This document shows, one piece after another, positions 10,305 through 18,636 of a DNA stretch of 64,000 bases; position 1 is the stretch's first letter; each line of letters starts with the position of its first letter. Position numbers and translations under genes: made by a program. Source of the stretch: Comamonadaceae bacterium (GTDB lineage: Bacteria; Pseudomonadota; Gammaproteobacteria; Burkholderiales; Burkholderiaceae_C). The stretch spans positions 49,204 through 113,203 of the forward strand of contig JAIXOX010000012.1 in assembly GCA_027486555.1 (NCBI GenBank). The letters run 5' to 3'. Under the pieces are notes generated by a model. That model was not told the DNA's origin. It ran no database searches and saw only the letters and a list, made by a program, of their open reading frames with translations.

Positions 10305-12431
10305 ATGAGCAATCCTATGGAAGTCGCGATGACATCTGCTTACCGCTGGAGGCTCCACCGCAATGTCTTGATTTACACTGTTTTTTTGTTGGTCTTGATT
10401 GGTGCTTTGGCGTGGGCGGAGCATTTGGGTTTGTCACGCAACCTGATTGGTCCCATCTTTCTCTTTAGCACAGTGATGATTTATGCCTTGATCGGCATTG
10501 CTGGCAGAACCACCGATGAGGATGAGTACTATGTTGCCGGTCGGCGTATACCTGCCATGTACAACGGCATGGCCACTGCTGCCGACTGGCTGAGTGCGGC
10601 CTCCTTCATCAGTCTGGCCGGTGCACTGTATCTCCAAGGTTTTTCAGGAAGTGGCACCCAGCCTGGGGGAGTGGCCTACGTGATCGGATGGACGGGTGGC
10701 TTTTGCTTGGTGGCACTTTTGATTGCGCCCAATTTGCGGGCTATGGGCTTGTACACCTTGCCGGATTATTTTGACCAACGCTTTGGAGGACGTTGGCCTC
10801 GCATCATTGCTGCTTTGGCTTCTGTTTTGTGTTCATTCACTTATGTCGTGGCACAAATTTATGGCATAGGACTGATCGCATCGCGCCTGACGGGGGTGCA
10901 ATTCGAAATTGGTATTTTGCTAGGATTGGGCGGCGTTTTGTTGTGTTCCTTTTTGGGGGGAATGCGTGCAATCACTTGGACTCAAGTGGCGCAATACATC
11001 ATGCTGCTCTTGGCCTTTTTGATACCCGTGTCATGGTTGGCTTATAAGCAATTGGGTAACCCCGCAGCCCCTTTTGTGTACGGCTCCCAGTTATCCGCCA
11101 TCGCCACCATTGAGCAGCGGTTGATTGACGACCCAGCAGAGCACGAGGTCAGACGCGAATACGCCCATCGTGCCAAGTTGTTTGCAGTTCGCTTGCAGGA
11201 TGTGGATGCCGCCATGCAAGATTTGCGCTTCGAGCTGGAAGAAAAAATCCAGATTCTCAAAGCGCAAGGGGCAGATTTTTCGACCATTGCACATGTTCGC
11301 CGGGAGCTTTTGGCTGTGCCTCGCGATGCGTCTACCGCTCGCGAACAATGGACACGCGCCATGCATGACAATTTGGAACGGGCGCGTCCCTTGGGAGGAA
11401 TGCCACCCCATGTCCAAGCTTACACAGGGAATCCTAATGGCGGACTCGCTCAGGAGCGCCTGTTCAGTGAATCACGACTTAATTTTTTGGCATTGATTTT
11501 TTGCCTCATGATCGGTACGGCAAGTCTGCCTCACCTTCTGACACGGTTTTACACCTTGCCCTCAGTCGCTGAAACGCGTACCTCGGTGGCTTGGTCCCTT
11601 TTCTTCATTGGATTGATCTATCTGTGCGTACCTGCCTTGGCTGTCTTGGTGAAATTTGAGGTGCTCAACAATTTGGTAGGTCAGAGTTTTGCTGATTTAC
11701 CCAGTTGGATGGCCCAATGGGTCCGACTCGATCCTGCCTTGGTTTCTTTCTCCGATGTCAATGGTGATGGTTTGTTGCAGTTGGGCGAACTCAAATTGGG
11801 CGCGGACATGATCATGTTGGCTACACCCGAATTAGGCGGAATGCCATTTGTGGTGTCTGGTTTGGTCGCAGCGGGTGGCTTGGCAGCAGCACTGTCAACC
11901 GCTGATGGTTTGCTCTTGACCATCAGCAATGCCTTGGTCCGGGACATGCGTCCGAATGGTCTCAATGGCCCCCAGTCATCTGAGGGTCGGGTCATTTTGT
12001 CCAAATTCGCCTTGCTCGCTGTGGCCATGGTGGCAGCCGTGGTGGCCGCCTTCAAGCCAGCAGAAATTTTGGCCTTGGTCTCTGCTTCGTTTTCTTTGGC
12101 GGCGGCTGCTTTTTTCCCCAGTATGGTGATGGGCATGATTTGGCCCCGAGTGCATCGCGTGGCGGTCATCCTGGGAATGTTGTCTGGCTTAGGCTTGACC
12201 ATGATTTACATGATGATCAATGCGCCAGGATTCAGACATTTTTTTCAAATGGATCCATTCTCGGGGCTATGGTGGGGAATTCAGCCTATGTCTGCAGGTG
12301 TCTTTGGTGTTCCTATGGGCTTCGTGGTGATCGCCATGGGCACTTGCTTGATTCCAACCCGTTGGGTTGACCCTATGCCGCAGACTCAAGGGCATCTCAC
12401 CACGGACAGAGGTGTCTATCCAGGTTTGTGA
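10305..12431 (+). CDS. Sodium:solute symporter family protein (acetate-permease-like, large VC_2705 type)
   Basis: This is a sodium:solute symporter (SSF) superfamily membrane protein, probably for a small organic acid; the substrate is unknown. AGGA at 10294-10297 supports ATG 10305, giving 708 residues, larger than ActP (about 550). The SSF core is seen as DEYYVAGRRIPAMYNGMATAADWLSAASFISLAG. Two non-membrane insertions account for the extra length. One is a charged, probably helical stretch of roughly 130 residues (about residues 265-390). The other, after a later membrane helix, contains a complete EF-hand-like loop DVNGDGLLQLGE at residues 484-495. It begins 34 bp after ppsA, so joint transcription is likely. 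No DUF4212 small partner gene is adjacent. Confidence 0.88.
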   Translation: MSNPMEVAMTSAYRWRLHRNVLIYTVFLLVLIGALAWAEHLGLSRNLIGPIFLFSTVMIYALIGIAGRTTDEDEYYVAGRRIPAMYNGMATAADWLSAASFISLAGALYLQGFSGSGTQPGGVAYVIGWTGGFCLVALLIAPNLRAMGLYTLPDYFDQRFGGRWPRIIAALASVLCSFTYVVAQIYGIGLIASRLTGVQFEIGILLGLGGVLLCSFLGGMRAITWTQVAQYIMLLLAFLIPVSWLAYKQLGNPAAPFVYGSQLSAIATIEQRLIDDPAEHEVRREYAHRAKLFAVRLQDVDAAMQDLRFELEEKIQILKAQGADFSTIAHVRRELLAVPRDASTAREQWTRAMHDNLERARPLGGMPPHVQAYTGNPNGGLAQERLFSESRLNFLALIFCLMIGTASLPHLLTRFYTLPSVAETRTSVAWSLFFIGLIYLCVPALAVLVKFEVLNNLVGQSFADLPSWMAQWVRLDPALVSFSDVNGDGLLQLGELKLGADMIMLATPELGGMPFVVSGLVAAGGLAAALSTADGLLLTISNALVRDMRPNGLNGPQSSEGRVILSKFALLAVAMVAAVVAAFKPAEILALVSASFSLAAAAFFPSMVMGMIWPRVHRVAVILGMLSGLGLTMIYMMINAPGFRHFFQMDPFSGLWWGIQPMSAGVFGVPMGFVVIAMGTCLIPTRWVDPMPQTQGHLTTDRGVYPGL

Positions 12432-12439
12432 TTTCAGGA

Positions 12440-12445
12440 TATAAT
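12440..12445 (+). promoter_or_regulatory. rpsF: Candidate -10 box of the rpsF operon
   Basis: A perfect TATAAT lies 82 bp upstream of the rpsF start and just after the symporter stop codon. No good -35 hexamer is found at the normal distance (TATCCA at about 17 bp), so this is a candidate only. Confidence 0.4.
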
Positions 12446-12460
12446 TTAAGGCTTTCCCTT

Positions 12461-12494
12461 GCCGCACCCCGTCCAGACGCTGGGGGCGGCTTTT
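12461..12494 (+). promoter_or_regulatory. rpsF: rpsF leader stem-loop (terminator or S6:S18 autoregulatory candidate)
   Basis: GCCGC-A-CCCC (12461-12470) pairs with GGGG-GCGGC (12482-12490) leaving one bulged A, with an 11-nt loop and TTTT after it. It could terminate the symporter transcript. It also lies in the leader downstream of the candidate -10 box and 33 nt before the S6 start, where S6:S18 feedback motifs are found in other bacteria. Confidence 0.5.
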
Positions 12495-12526
12495 CCAACC
12501 TCTTGGGTTAACCGCAAGGAGTCTCA

Positions 12527-12892
12527 ATGCGTCATTACGAAATCATTTTGCTGATCCACCCCGATCAGTCCGAACAAGTTCCAGCCATGCTGGAGCGTTA
12601 CAAAGGCATGATCGTTGCCGGCGGTGGAGCGATCCACCGCGTTGAAGACTGGGGACGCCGTCAACTGGCATACCAGATCAACAAACTTGGCAAAGCCCAT
12701 TACTTGTGCGTCAACATTGAAGCCGATCAAGTTGTCATGGCCGAACTCGAACACGCGTTCAAGTTCAACGACGCCGTGTTGCGTCACCTGACGGTGCTGA
12801 AGAAAAAAGCCGACACAGGTCCTTCGTCCATGATGAAGCAAGTCGAGCGCGAAGAAGCCCGCAAGTCCCAACAAGCCGAATTCGCCGCTTGA
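12527..12892 (+). CDS. rpsF: 30S ribosomal protein S6
   Basis: S6 binds 16S rRNA as a heterodimer with S18 in the platform of the 30S subunit. The 121-residue protein starts [25 protein letters not shown] and contains the conserved [28 protein letters not shown] core. The C-terminal tail is charged ([18 protein letters not shown]). AAGGAG lies just upstream of ATG 12527. It is the first gene of the rpsF-priB-rpsR-rplI operon. Confidence 0.98.
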   Translation: MRHYEIILLIHPDQSEQVPAMLERYKGMIVAGGGAIHRVEDWGRRQLAYQINKLGKAHYLCVNIEADQVVMAELEHAFKFNDAVLRHLTVLKKKADTGPSSMMKQVEREEARKSQQAEFAA

Positions 12893-12909
12893 CACGTGCC
12901 TGTTGAGGA

Positions 12910-13197
12910 GTGAATCGTACCGAACTGACTGCCCGTATTGCCGAGCAAGCCGCTTTGCGATACACCCCTGCCGGTTTGCCCGCTCTGGATTTGATCCTTG
13001 AGCACGCCTCTGAAATAGATGAGGCGGGGCAAATCCGAAAAGTCCAGTTAAAACTTCGAGCCTTGGCCTTCGGGTCAACAGCCGAAAGACTGGTCAGGCA
13101 AGCGGTAGGCAGTTTCTGGACATTCAAAGGCTTTTTAGCCACCCCTCGACAAGGCAAAAGTGTCGTGTTGCACATTCAAGAGTTTCAGCAAGATTAA
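12910..13197 (+). CDS. priB: Primosomal replication protein N (PriB)
   Basis: PriB is a dimeric single-stranded-DNA-binding OB-fold protein that joins PriA and DnaT in restarting stalled forks. The product is 95 residues: an OB fold running from [28 protein letters not shown] to [12 protein letters not shown]. The only usable start is GTG 12910, because an in-frame TGA lies at 12904-12906. The purine-rich GAGGAG overlaps that GTG, so the usual spacing is absent. Translation may be coupled to rpsF, whose stop is 17 nt upstream. Position between rpsF and rpsR is the standard arrangement. Confidence 0.9.
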   Translation: MNRTELTARIAEQAALRYTPAGLPALDLILEHASEIDEAGQIRKVQLKLRALAFGSTAERLVRQAVGSFWTFKGFLATPRQGKSVVLHIQEFQQD

Positions 13198-13211
13198 TTT
13201 CAGGAGGCCCC

Positions 13212-13493
13212 ATGGCCACGTTCAAAAAATTCAACAAAGACAAGCGTCCCAAGCGCAACACCCAGTCACTGCTGTTCAAGCGCAAGCGCTTTTGCCGCTT
13301 CACTGTGACCGGTGTCGAAGAAATCGATTACAAAGATGTCGACACTTTGCGTGACTTCATCGCAGAAAACGGCAAGATCATTCCTGCACGCTTGACGGGC
13401 ACCCGTGCCATTTTCCAGCGCCAGCTCAACACAGCCATCAAGCGTGCCCGCTTTTTGGCCATGTTGCCCTACACCGACCAGCACAAAGTCTAA
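13212..13493 (+). CDS. rpsR: 30S ribosomal protein S18
   Basis: S18 is the partner of S6 in the 30S platform. The 93-residue protein has a basic N-terminus ([12 protein letters not shown]) and the conserved core [27 protein letters not shown], then the typical [22 protein letters not shown] end. AGGAGG precedes ATG 13212 at ideal spacing. It is 14 bp after priB and 11 bp before rplI. Confidence 0.98.
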   Translation: MATFKKFNKDKRPKRNTQSLLFKRKRFCRFTVTGVEEIDYKDVDTLRDFIAENGKIIPARLTGTRAIFQRQLNTAIKRARFLAMLPYTDQHKV

Positions 13494-13504
13494 GGAGTCC
13501 AACC

Positions 13505-13957
13505 ATGCAAATCATTCTGCTCGAAAAGGTTGTGAACCTGGGTAATCTGGGCGATATCGTCAAAGTCAAAGACGGCTACGCTCGCAACTTCCTGATCCCA
13601 CAAGGCCGCGCCCGTCGCGCCACCGAGACCAACAAGGCCGAGTTCGAAGCTCGCCGTGTTGAACTCGAAAAGGCCGCTGCTGCCAAATTGGCCGAAGCCC
13701 AAGCCCAAGGCGAAAAGCTCGCTGGCTTGGTTGTCAAGTTGTCTCAAAAAGCAGGTGTGGATGGTCGTTTGTTTGGTTCCGTGACCAACAACGACATCGC
13801 CGAGGCGCTGAACAAGCAAGGTTACAAATTGCTCAAATCACAAATTCGCATGCCGATGGGCCCGATTAAAACGGTCAGTGAATCTTCGGTTGCTGTAGCC
13901 TTGCACACCGATGTGGTGGTTGATGTGACTGTGTCTGTGCTCGGCGAAACTGCCTGA
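13505..13957 (+). CDS. rplI: 50S ribosomal protein L9
   Basis: L9 is the elongated 50S protein that binds 23S rRNA and limits frameshifting and hopping. The product has 150 residues, the family length. The N-terminal RNA-binding domain is [35 protein letters not shown] long central helix (about residues 40-75) links it to the C-terminal domain ([19 protein letters not shown]). A strong terminator follows, ending the rpsF operon. Confidence 0.98.
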   Translation: MQIILLEKVVNLGNLGDIVKVKDGYARNFLIPQGRARRATETNKAEFEARRVELEKAAAAKLAEAQAQGEKLAGLVVKLSQKAGVDGRLFGSVTNNDIAEALNKQGYKLLKSQIRMPMGPIKTVSESSVAVALHTDVVVDVTVSVLGETA

Positions 13958-13973
13958 TCACTGCGTCGTTCTG

Positions 13974-14009
13974 AAAAAGCCGCCTGGCCTTGTGCTTGGC
14001 GGCTTTTTT
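13974..14009 (+). terminator. Terminator of the rpsF-priB-rpsR-rplI operon
   Basis: AAAAAGCCGCC (13974-13984) pairs with GGCGGCTTTTTT (13998-14009) around a 13-nt loop, 17 nt after the rplI stop. The stem is GC-rich and is followed by an uninterrupted T-run. Confidence 0.9.
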
Positions 14010-14069
14010 GTTGGCGCATGGTACAAACTTACTTGAACTGTTCGGGGTTCTTCACCGAATAATCAGAGT

Positions 14070-14078
14070 TTATCCACA
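14070..14078 (+). promoter_or_regulatory. Consensus DnaA box upstream of dnaB
   Basis: TTATCCACA, an exact match to the high-affinity DnaA box, lies 62 bp upstream of the dnaB start codon in the short gap after the rplI terminator. Its position is where a promoter for dnaB would be expected, which suggests control of helicase expression by the initiator. Only one clear copy is present. Confidence 0.55.
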
Positions 14079-14139
14079 GGTTTATGCTGGTCATTTCTTC
14101 ATTTTCCCTCTTACCATGGCTATTTAAAGTCACTTCTCC

Positions 14140-15558
14140 ATGTCCGCTGCATTTACCCTTCCGTTGAACACTTTTCCTGCTGATCTGTCCGTTGACAATC
14201 AAGTGGCCAAGCTCCGTGTGCCACCTCATTCCATTGAGGCTGAATCAAGTGTTTTGGGTGGACTTTTGCTGGACAACAGTGCTTGGGACCGCGTGGGTGA
14301 TTTGCTGGTCGACAATGACTTTTACCGTCACGAGCACAAATTGATTTACGCTGCGATTGGCGCACTGATCAATACATCCAAACCTGCAGACGTGATCACG
14401 GTCAACGAACAGTTGCAAAACTTGGGCAAGGCAGAGGAAATGGGTGGCTTGGGTTACCTCAATTCTCTTGCCCAATACGTGCCCAGCGCCAGCAATATTC
14501 GCCGTTATGCGGAGATTGTTCGGGAGCGTTCAATCTTGCGCAAACTGGTGAGCGCCAGCGATGAGATCGCCACCAACGCATTCAACCCGCAAGGCAAGGC
14601 GATCGACCGTATTCTGGATGAAGCAGAGCAAAAAATCTTCAACATTGGAGAAGAGGGCTCCCGCATGAAGCAGGGTTTCCAGTCGATGGATACGCTTGTG
14701 GTGGAACTGCTCGACCGGGTGCAGGAGATGGCCAACAACCCCAATGAAATCACTGGCGTACCCACTGGTTTTTATGACCTGGACCGCATGACTTCGGGTT
14801 TGCAGGCGGGGGACATGGTGGTTTTGGCCGCTCGTCCATCAATGGGTAAGACTGCCTTTGCGATCAATATCGCTGAACATGTGGCCTTGAATGAAGGTTT
14901 GCCTGTGGCGGTTTTCTCAATGGAAATGGGGGCATCTCAATTGGCAGTGCGTGTGGTGGGCTCAATCGGTCGCATTGACCAAGGCCATTTGCGCACCGGC
15001 AAGCTGACCGACGATGAGTGGCCACGTTTGACCGAAGCCATTGAAAAATTGCGGACGGTGTCTTTGCACATTGACGAAACACCGGGTTTAACGTCTTCTG
15101 AGTTGCGCGCCAATGCCCGTCGTCTGTCTCGTCAATGCGGCAAGCTCGGTTTGATCGTGGTGGATTACTTGCAACTCATGAGTGGCTCCGGAGGTTCTGG
15201 TGGAGACAACCGTGCCACTGAGTTAGGGGAAATTTCACGAGGCCTGAAAATGTTGGCCAAGGAACTGCAATGCCCGGTGATTGCGTTGTCACAGCTCAAC
15301 CGCAGTGTGGAACAGCGGACCGACAAGCGACCCATGATGAGCGATTTGCGCGAGTCGGGTGCAATTGAACAAGATGCGGACATCATCATGTTCATCTACC
15401 GCGACGATTATTACAACAAGGACTCTAAAGACCCGGGGGTGGCTGAAATCATCATCGGCAAACAGCGCAATGGCCCCACTGGCACGGTCCGCTTGACCTT
15501 CTTGAAGAACCTGACGCGATTTGAAAGCTTGGCATCAGGTCTGAGTGACGATTACTGA
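14140..15558 (+). CDS. dnaB: Replicative DNA helicase DnaB
   Basis: DnaB is the hexameric 5'-3' helicase at the replication fork. The product is 472 residues. The N-terminal helical domain (PHSIEAESSVLGGLLLDNSAWD) is preceded by a Comamonadaceae-type leader of about 30 residues. A linker is followed by the RecA-like motor with Walker A ARPSMGKTAF (K237), and later VDYLQLMSG and SQLNRSVEQRTDKRPMMSDLRESGAIEQDAD. No intein is present. ATG 14140 has only a weak ribosome site. A DnaA box lies upstream. Confidence 0.98.
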   Translation: MSAAFTLPLNTFPADLSVDNQVAKLRVPPHSIEAESSVLGGLLLDNSAWDRVGDLLVDNDFYRHEHKLIYAAIGALINTSKPADVITVNEQLQNLGKAEEMGGLGYLNSLAQYVPSASNIRRYAEIVRERSILRKLVSASDEIATNAFNPQGKAIDRILDEAEQKIFNIGEEGSRMKQGFQSMDTLVVELLDRVQEMANNPNEITGVPTGFYDLDRMTSGLQAGDMVVLAARPSMGKTAFAINIAEHVALNEGLPVAVFSMEMGASQLAVRVVGSIGRIDQGHLRTGKLTDDEWPRLTEAIEKLRTVSLHIDETPGLTSSELRANARRLSRQCGKLGLIVVDYLQLMSGSGGSGGDNRATELGEISRGLKMLAKELQCPVIALSQLNRSVEQRTDKRPMMSDLRESGAIEQDADIIMFIYRDDYYNKDSKDPGVAEIIIGKQRNGPTGTVRLTFLKNLTRFESLASGLSDDY

Positions 15559-15587
15559 GACCCGATCAAGGCCATGCCCATGAATGT

Positions 15588-17330
15588 CTAGAGCGCATCA
15601 CTGGCAAAGTCGGCCAAGCGAGAACGCTCACCTCGGGCCAAAGTGATATGGCCACCATGGGCCCATCCCTTGAAACGGTCTACCGCGAAGGTCAAACCTG
15701 AAGAGCCTTCCGTCAAATAAGGCGTGTCGATCTGAGCCAGGTTCCCCATACAAATGATTTTGGTACCAGGGCCTGCTCGGGTGATCAGGGTTTTCATCTG
15801 CTTGGGTGTTAGATTTTGCGCCTCATCAATGATCACGTATTTGTTCATGAAGGTGCGTCCACGCATGAAGTTCATGCTTTTGATCTTGATGCGGCTTTTG
15901 ATAAGTTCATTGGTGGCTGCGCGCCCCCATTCACCAGAATTGCCACCATCACCTTTGGCCAAAAACTCCAAGTTGTCGTCAAGAGCACCCATCCAAGGAC
16001 CCATTTTTTCTTCTTCAGTGCCGGGTAAAAATCCAATGTCTTCGCCCACACTCACGGTGGCTCGGGTCATGATGATTTCGGTGTAACGGCGGTCGTCCAA
16101 GACTTGCGTTAACCCTGCGGCCAGTGCCATCAGGGTTTTACCCGTTCCAGCCGTTCCCGCGAGGGTCACAAAATCGATGTCAGGATCTGTGAGCAAGTTG
16201 ACAGCGAAATTTTGTTCACGGTTGCGAGCGGTCACGCCCCAAACGGCATTTTTTTGGTGACCAAAGTCTTTAAGTGTACGTAAAACGGCAGTTTTGCCGC
16301 GTATTTCTGACACCCGAGCAAAGAGGCTGGGCTCACCGGGTGCCTCGTAATAGACGAATTGGTTGATGAACAGGTTGGGCACAATGGGTCCAGAAATTCG
16401 GTAAAAAGTGTGAGTGCCTTGTTGCCAACTTTCTACCGTCTTACCATTTTTAACCCAGAAATCGGCCGGTAAAGCCAAAGAACCCGGGTACAGCAAATCG
16501 CCGTCTTCTAAAGTTTTGTCGTTTTGGTAGTCTTCTGCATGCAGTCCCAAGGCCCGAGCTTTTACACGCATATTGATGTCCTTGGACACCAGCACGACTT
16601 CACGCGGTGCGTGCATCTGCCCCAGTGCTTTGACAACGCCCAGAATTTGGTTATCGGCCTTGCCTTGAGGTAAAGCCAATGGCAGGCTCAAATCCAAGGC
16701 TTGGGTTTGAAAAAACAACAGACCTGTGGCGTCCGTGTGGCCTGTGGCATTCAAGGCAGAGCCTTTGCTCAAGTCCTCTCCTTGACCTGAGGCCAAGGCG
16801 TCCAGCGAGCGGCTGGCTTGACGTGCATTGCGTGCCACTTCGGTCATGCCTTTTTTATGTCCATCGAGCTCTTCCAGAACGATCATGGGCAAAAAGACAT
16901 CGTGCTCTTCAAAACGAAACAGACTCATGGGGTCATGCATGAGCACGTTGGTGTCCAGCACAAACAATTTGCTTGGACCTGTCTTGCGTTTAGCGCGAGC
17001 AGCAGTAGCCGGGACAGGCCGTGTCTTGGCGGCTTGTGCTGAAGCCTTGGCCAGTTCAAGCGTTGGGTCGGACTGGGTGGCAACCGCATTTGACTTTCGT
17101 GGACGGGCGCTTGTTTTGGCCTTAGAAGCTGCGGCTGGAGTGGTCTCAAGCTTTTGACCTGTTGCAAGGGCTTGAACGCTTTTAGCAGCTTGGGGCGTAG
17201 CAGCCAATGGGGCTTTGGTCTCGATTTGAATCAAGGTTGAACCAGGGCTATTGTCGTCGCCAGCAGCCGAGGTGAAAGCTGAGTGGGTCAAGCGGCTGGC
17301 GCGTTGTGTAGGGGCGGGTGGCAGTGGCAT
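15588..17330 (-). CDS. PIN domain-PhoH ATPase fusion protein
   Basis: A PIN ribonuclease fold is joined to a PhoH-type ATPase (PhoH2 architecture), a group linked to RNA unwinding and cleavage. Start ATG 17330 (MPLPPAPTQRASR) has GAGG 9 nt upstream; ATG 17336 is only 3 nt from that site. The 580-residue protein has an Ala/Thr/Lys-rich disordered leader (1-118). The PIN domain begins LFVLDTNVLMHDP, with acidic LEELDGHKKG and later DINMRVKARALG residues. The PhoH domain follows with Walker A GTAGTGKT and Walker B YVIIDEAQNLTP, then TRAGPGTKIICMGN. It is convergent with dnaB and preceded on its strand by a peroxiredoxin gene and that gene's terminator. Confidence 0.92.
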   Translation of the reverse strand: MPLPPAPTQRASRLTHSAFTSAAGDDNSPGSTLIQIETKAPLAATPQAAKSVQALATGQKLETTPAAASKAKTSARPRKSNAVATQSDPTLELAKASAQAAKTRPVPATAARAKRKTGPSKLFVLDTNVLMHDPMSLFRFEEHDVFLPMIVLEELDGHKKGMTEVARNARQASRSLDALASGQGEDLSKGSALNATGHTDATGLLFFQTQALDLSLPLALPQGKADNQILGVVKALGQMHAPREVVLVSKDINMRVKARALGLHAEDYQNDKTLEDGDLLYPGSLALPADFWVKNGKTVESWQQGTHTFYRISGPIVPNLFINQFVYYEAPGEPSLFARVSEIRGKTAVLRTLKDFGHQKNAVWGVTARNREQNFAVNLLTDPDIDFVTLAGTAGTGKTLMALAAGLTQVLDDRRYTEIIMTRATVSVGEDIGFLPGTEEEKMGPWMGALDDNLEFLAKGDGGNSGEWGRAATNELIKSRIKIKSMNFMRGRTFMNKYVIIDEAQNLTPKQMKTLITRAGPGTKIICMGNLAQIDTPYLTEGSSGLTFAVDRFKGWAHGGHITLARGERSRLADFASDAL

Positions 17331-17366
17331 GAACATTGACCTCATCAGGTGGAAAACGGACAACAA

Positions 17367-17400
17367 AATAAAAAGCCGCCAGGAAATCCGGGCGGCTTTT
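17367..17400 (-). terminator. Terminator between bcp and the phoH-like gene
   Basis: AAAAGCCGCC (17371-17380) and GGCGGCTTTT (17391-17400) form a 10-bp stem with a 10-nt loop. Read on the minus strand the stem is followed by TATTTTG, consistent with termination of the peroxiredoxin transcript 80 nt after its stop codon. Confidence 0.75.
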
Positions 17401-17479
17401 CAATCGGGTAACAAGGGGCTGAATTCCAGCGTCATGAATTCATTATGCACGAGCCTTGTGTCACTGAACGCAGAAGGTA

Positions 17480-17965
17480 TCAGGCGACCACAACCGCTTT
17501 TTTCAAATCTTTGACCGCTTGCAACACTTCTTCAACGTGGCCCGGGACTTTGAGGCCACGCCATTCCTGTTTCAAGGTGCCATCTGGCCCGATCAAGAAG
17601 GTACTGCGTTCAATACCTTTGACTTTTTTGCCGTACATGATTTTATTTTTGACGACGCCGAACATGTGACACATTTTTTCTTCCGTGTCTGCGATCAACT
17701 CAAAGGGCAGTTCCAGCTTGGATTTGAAATCGTCATGTGATTTCATGTTGTCTCGTGAAACACCCAAAACCAAAGCGCCTGCTTTGACGAAATCCTTGTA
17801 TTTGTCCCGAAATTGCATGGCTTCGGTGGTGCATCCGGGGGTGTTGTCTTTGGGGTAGAAAAACAAAACAACTGTTTGACCGATGTGAGAAATGTTCGAA
17901 ACTTTCAAGCCGGAGGTGGCGTTGGCTTCAAATTCAGGGAGGAGTTTGTTCAGAACGATCGCCAT
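17480..17965 (-). CDS. bcp: Thioredoxin-dependent peroxiredoxin (BCP/PrxQ type)
   Basis: This reduces hydrogen and organic peroxides. Start ATG 17965 (MAIVLNKLLPEFEA) gives 161 residues; the in-frame upstream extension to 18004 starts with GTG and does not resemble the family. The peroxidatic cysteine is C45 in FYPKDNTPGCTTEA. The resolving cysteine found five residues later in E. coli BCP is replaced by methionine (position 50). A second cysteine, C99 (EEKMCHMFG), corresponds to the one E. coli also has at that place. The enzyme may therefore work as a 1-Cys type or use C99. Confidence 0.94.
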   Translation of the reverse strand: MAIVLNKLLPEFEANATSGLKVSNISHIGQTVVLFFYPKDNTPGCTTEAMQFRDKYKDFVKAGALVLGVSRDNMKSHDDFKSKLELPFELIADTEEKMCHMFGVVKNKIMYGKKVKGIERSTFLIGPDGTLKQEWRGLKVPGHVEEVLQAVKDLKKAVVVA

Positions 17966-18124
17966 AAAACTTTGATCTCGCTTGACTGGTTGAGCGATGT
18001 GCACCTGGGTCGGTTACAACTTCGCTAAAGGCATGTGGCCTCGACAACTCGATATTTTACTCTGAACAATAATCTTTATTTGTCAGTCATCTCAGGCTTC
18101 AAGGGTCTTCAAAAAATGAGTAAT

Positions 18125-18502
18125 TTAGGGCTCCAGTAAAAGAAGCGCCACCACCTTTCGGCCTTCACTGGCCAATATGTTGTACGTGCGGCAAGCGGCA
18201 GCTGTGTCCATGGTCTCCAGGCCAATACCTTGTTGCATGAGGGAAGCATGCCATGCAGCTTGCGGGAAACGCAGGCGTTGACCACTGCCGAAGATGACCA
18301 ATTCGGCACCGCTTCGGGTCAGCCATTCAAAATCCTGCACTTTCAAATCCTCAAACCGTCCGACCGGCCAAGCTTCAGGGCTTGCGCCCGGAAAACTGCT
18401 GACGCAAAGGGAGTGGTTGAATTTTTGTCCATTGACCTCAAGCCACCCGGGTCCGTAAGCGTTGATGGTGAGGCTGTTGGATTTGTCCGGTTGTAGTTTC
18501 AT
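18125..18502 (-). CDS. Mth938-like domain protein (DUF498/Xcc1710 type)
   Basis: This small protein belongs to the Mth938/NDUFAF3-like fold family (DUF498), common in proteobacteria with no settled function. ATG 18502 (MKLQPDKSNSLTINAYGPGWLEVNG) gives 125 residues; a TTG at 18529 is the only upstream alternative. The fold's core strands (GPGWLEVNGQKF; GAELVIFGSGQRLRFP) and the TMDTAAACRTYNILASEGRKVVALLL end are recognisable. It is divergent from the aminotransferase gene. Confidence 0.85.
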   Translation of the reverse strand: MKLQPDKSNSLTINAYGPGWLEVNGQKFNHSLCVSSFPGASPEAWPVGRFEDLKVQDFEWLTRSGAELVIFGSGQRLRFPQAAWHASLMQQGIGLETMDTAAACRTYNILASEGRKVVALLLLEP

Positions 18503-18636
18503 GCGGTTGCTGTTGAGGTTCAGAGGCAATTGCCTCGAAGAATGGCGTGGCTGCTCAGGAAGTTAAGCGTCGAAGCGGTCTTGAAATGTGGTCAAATTAT
18601 AGGTTTTCCCTTACCCACACTGCCTTTGGAGGCACT

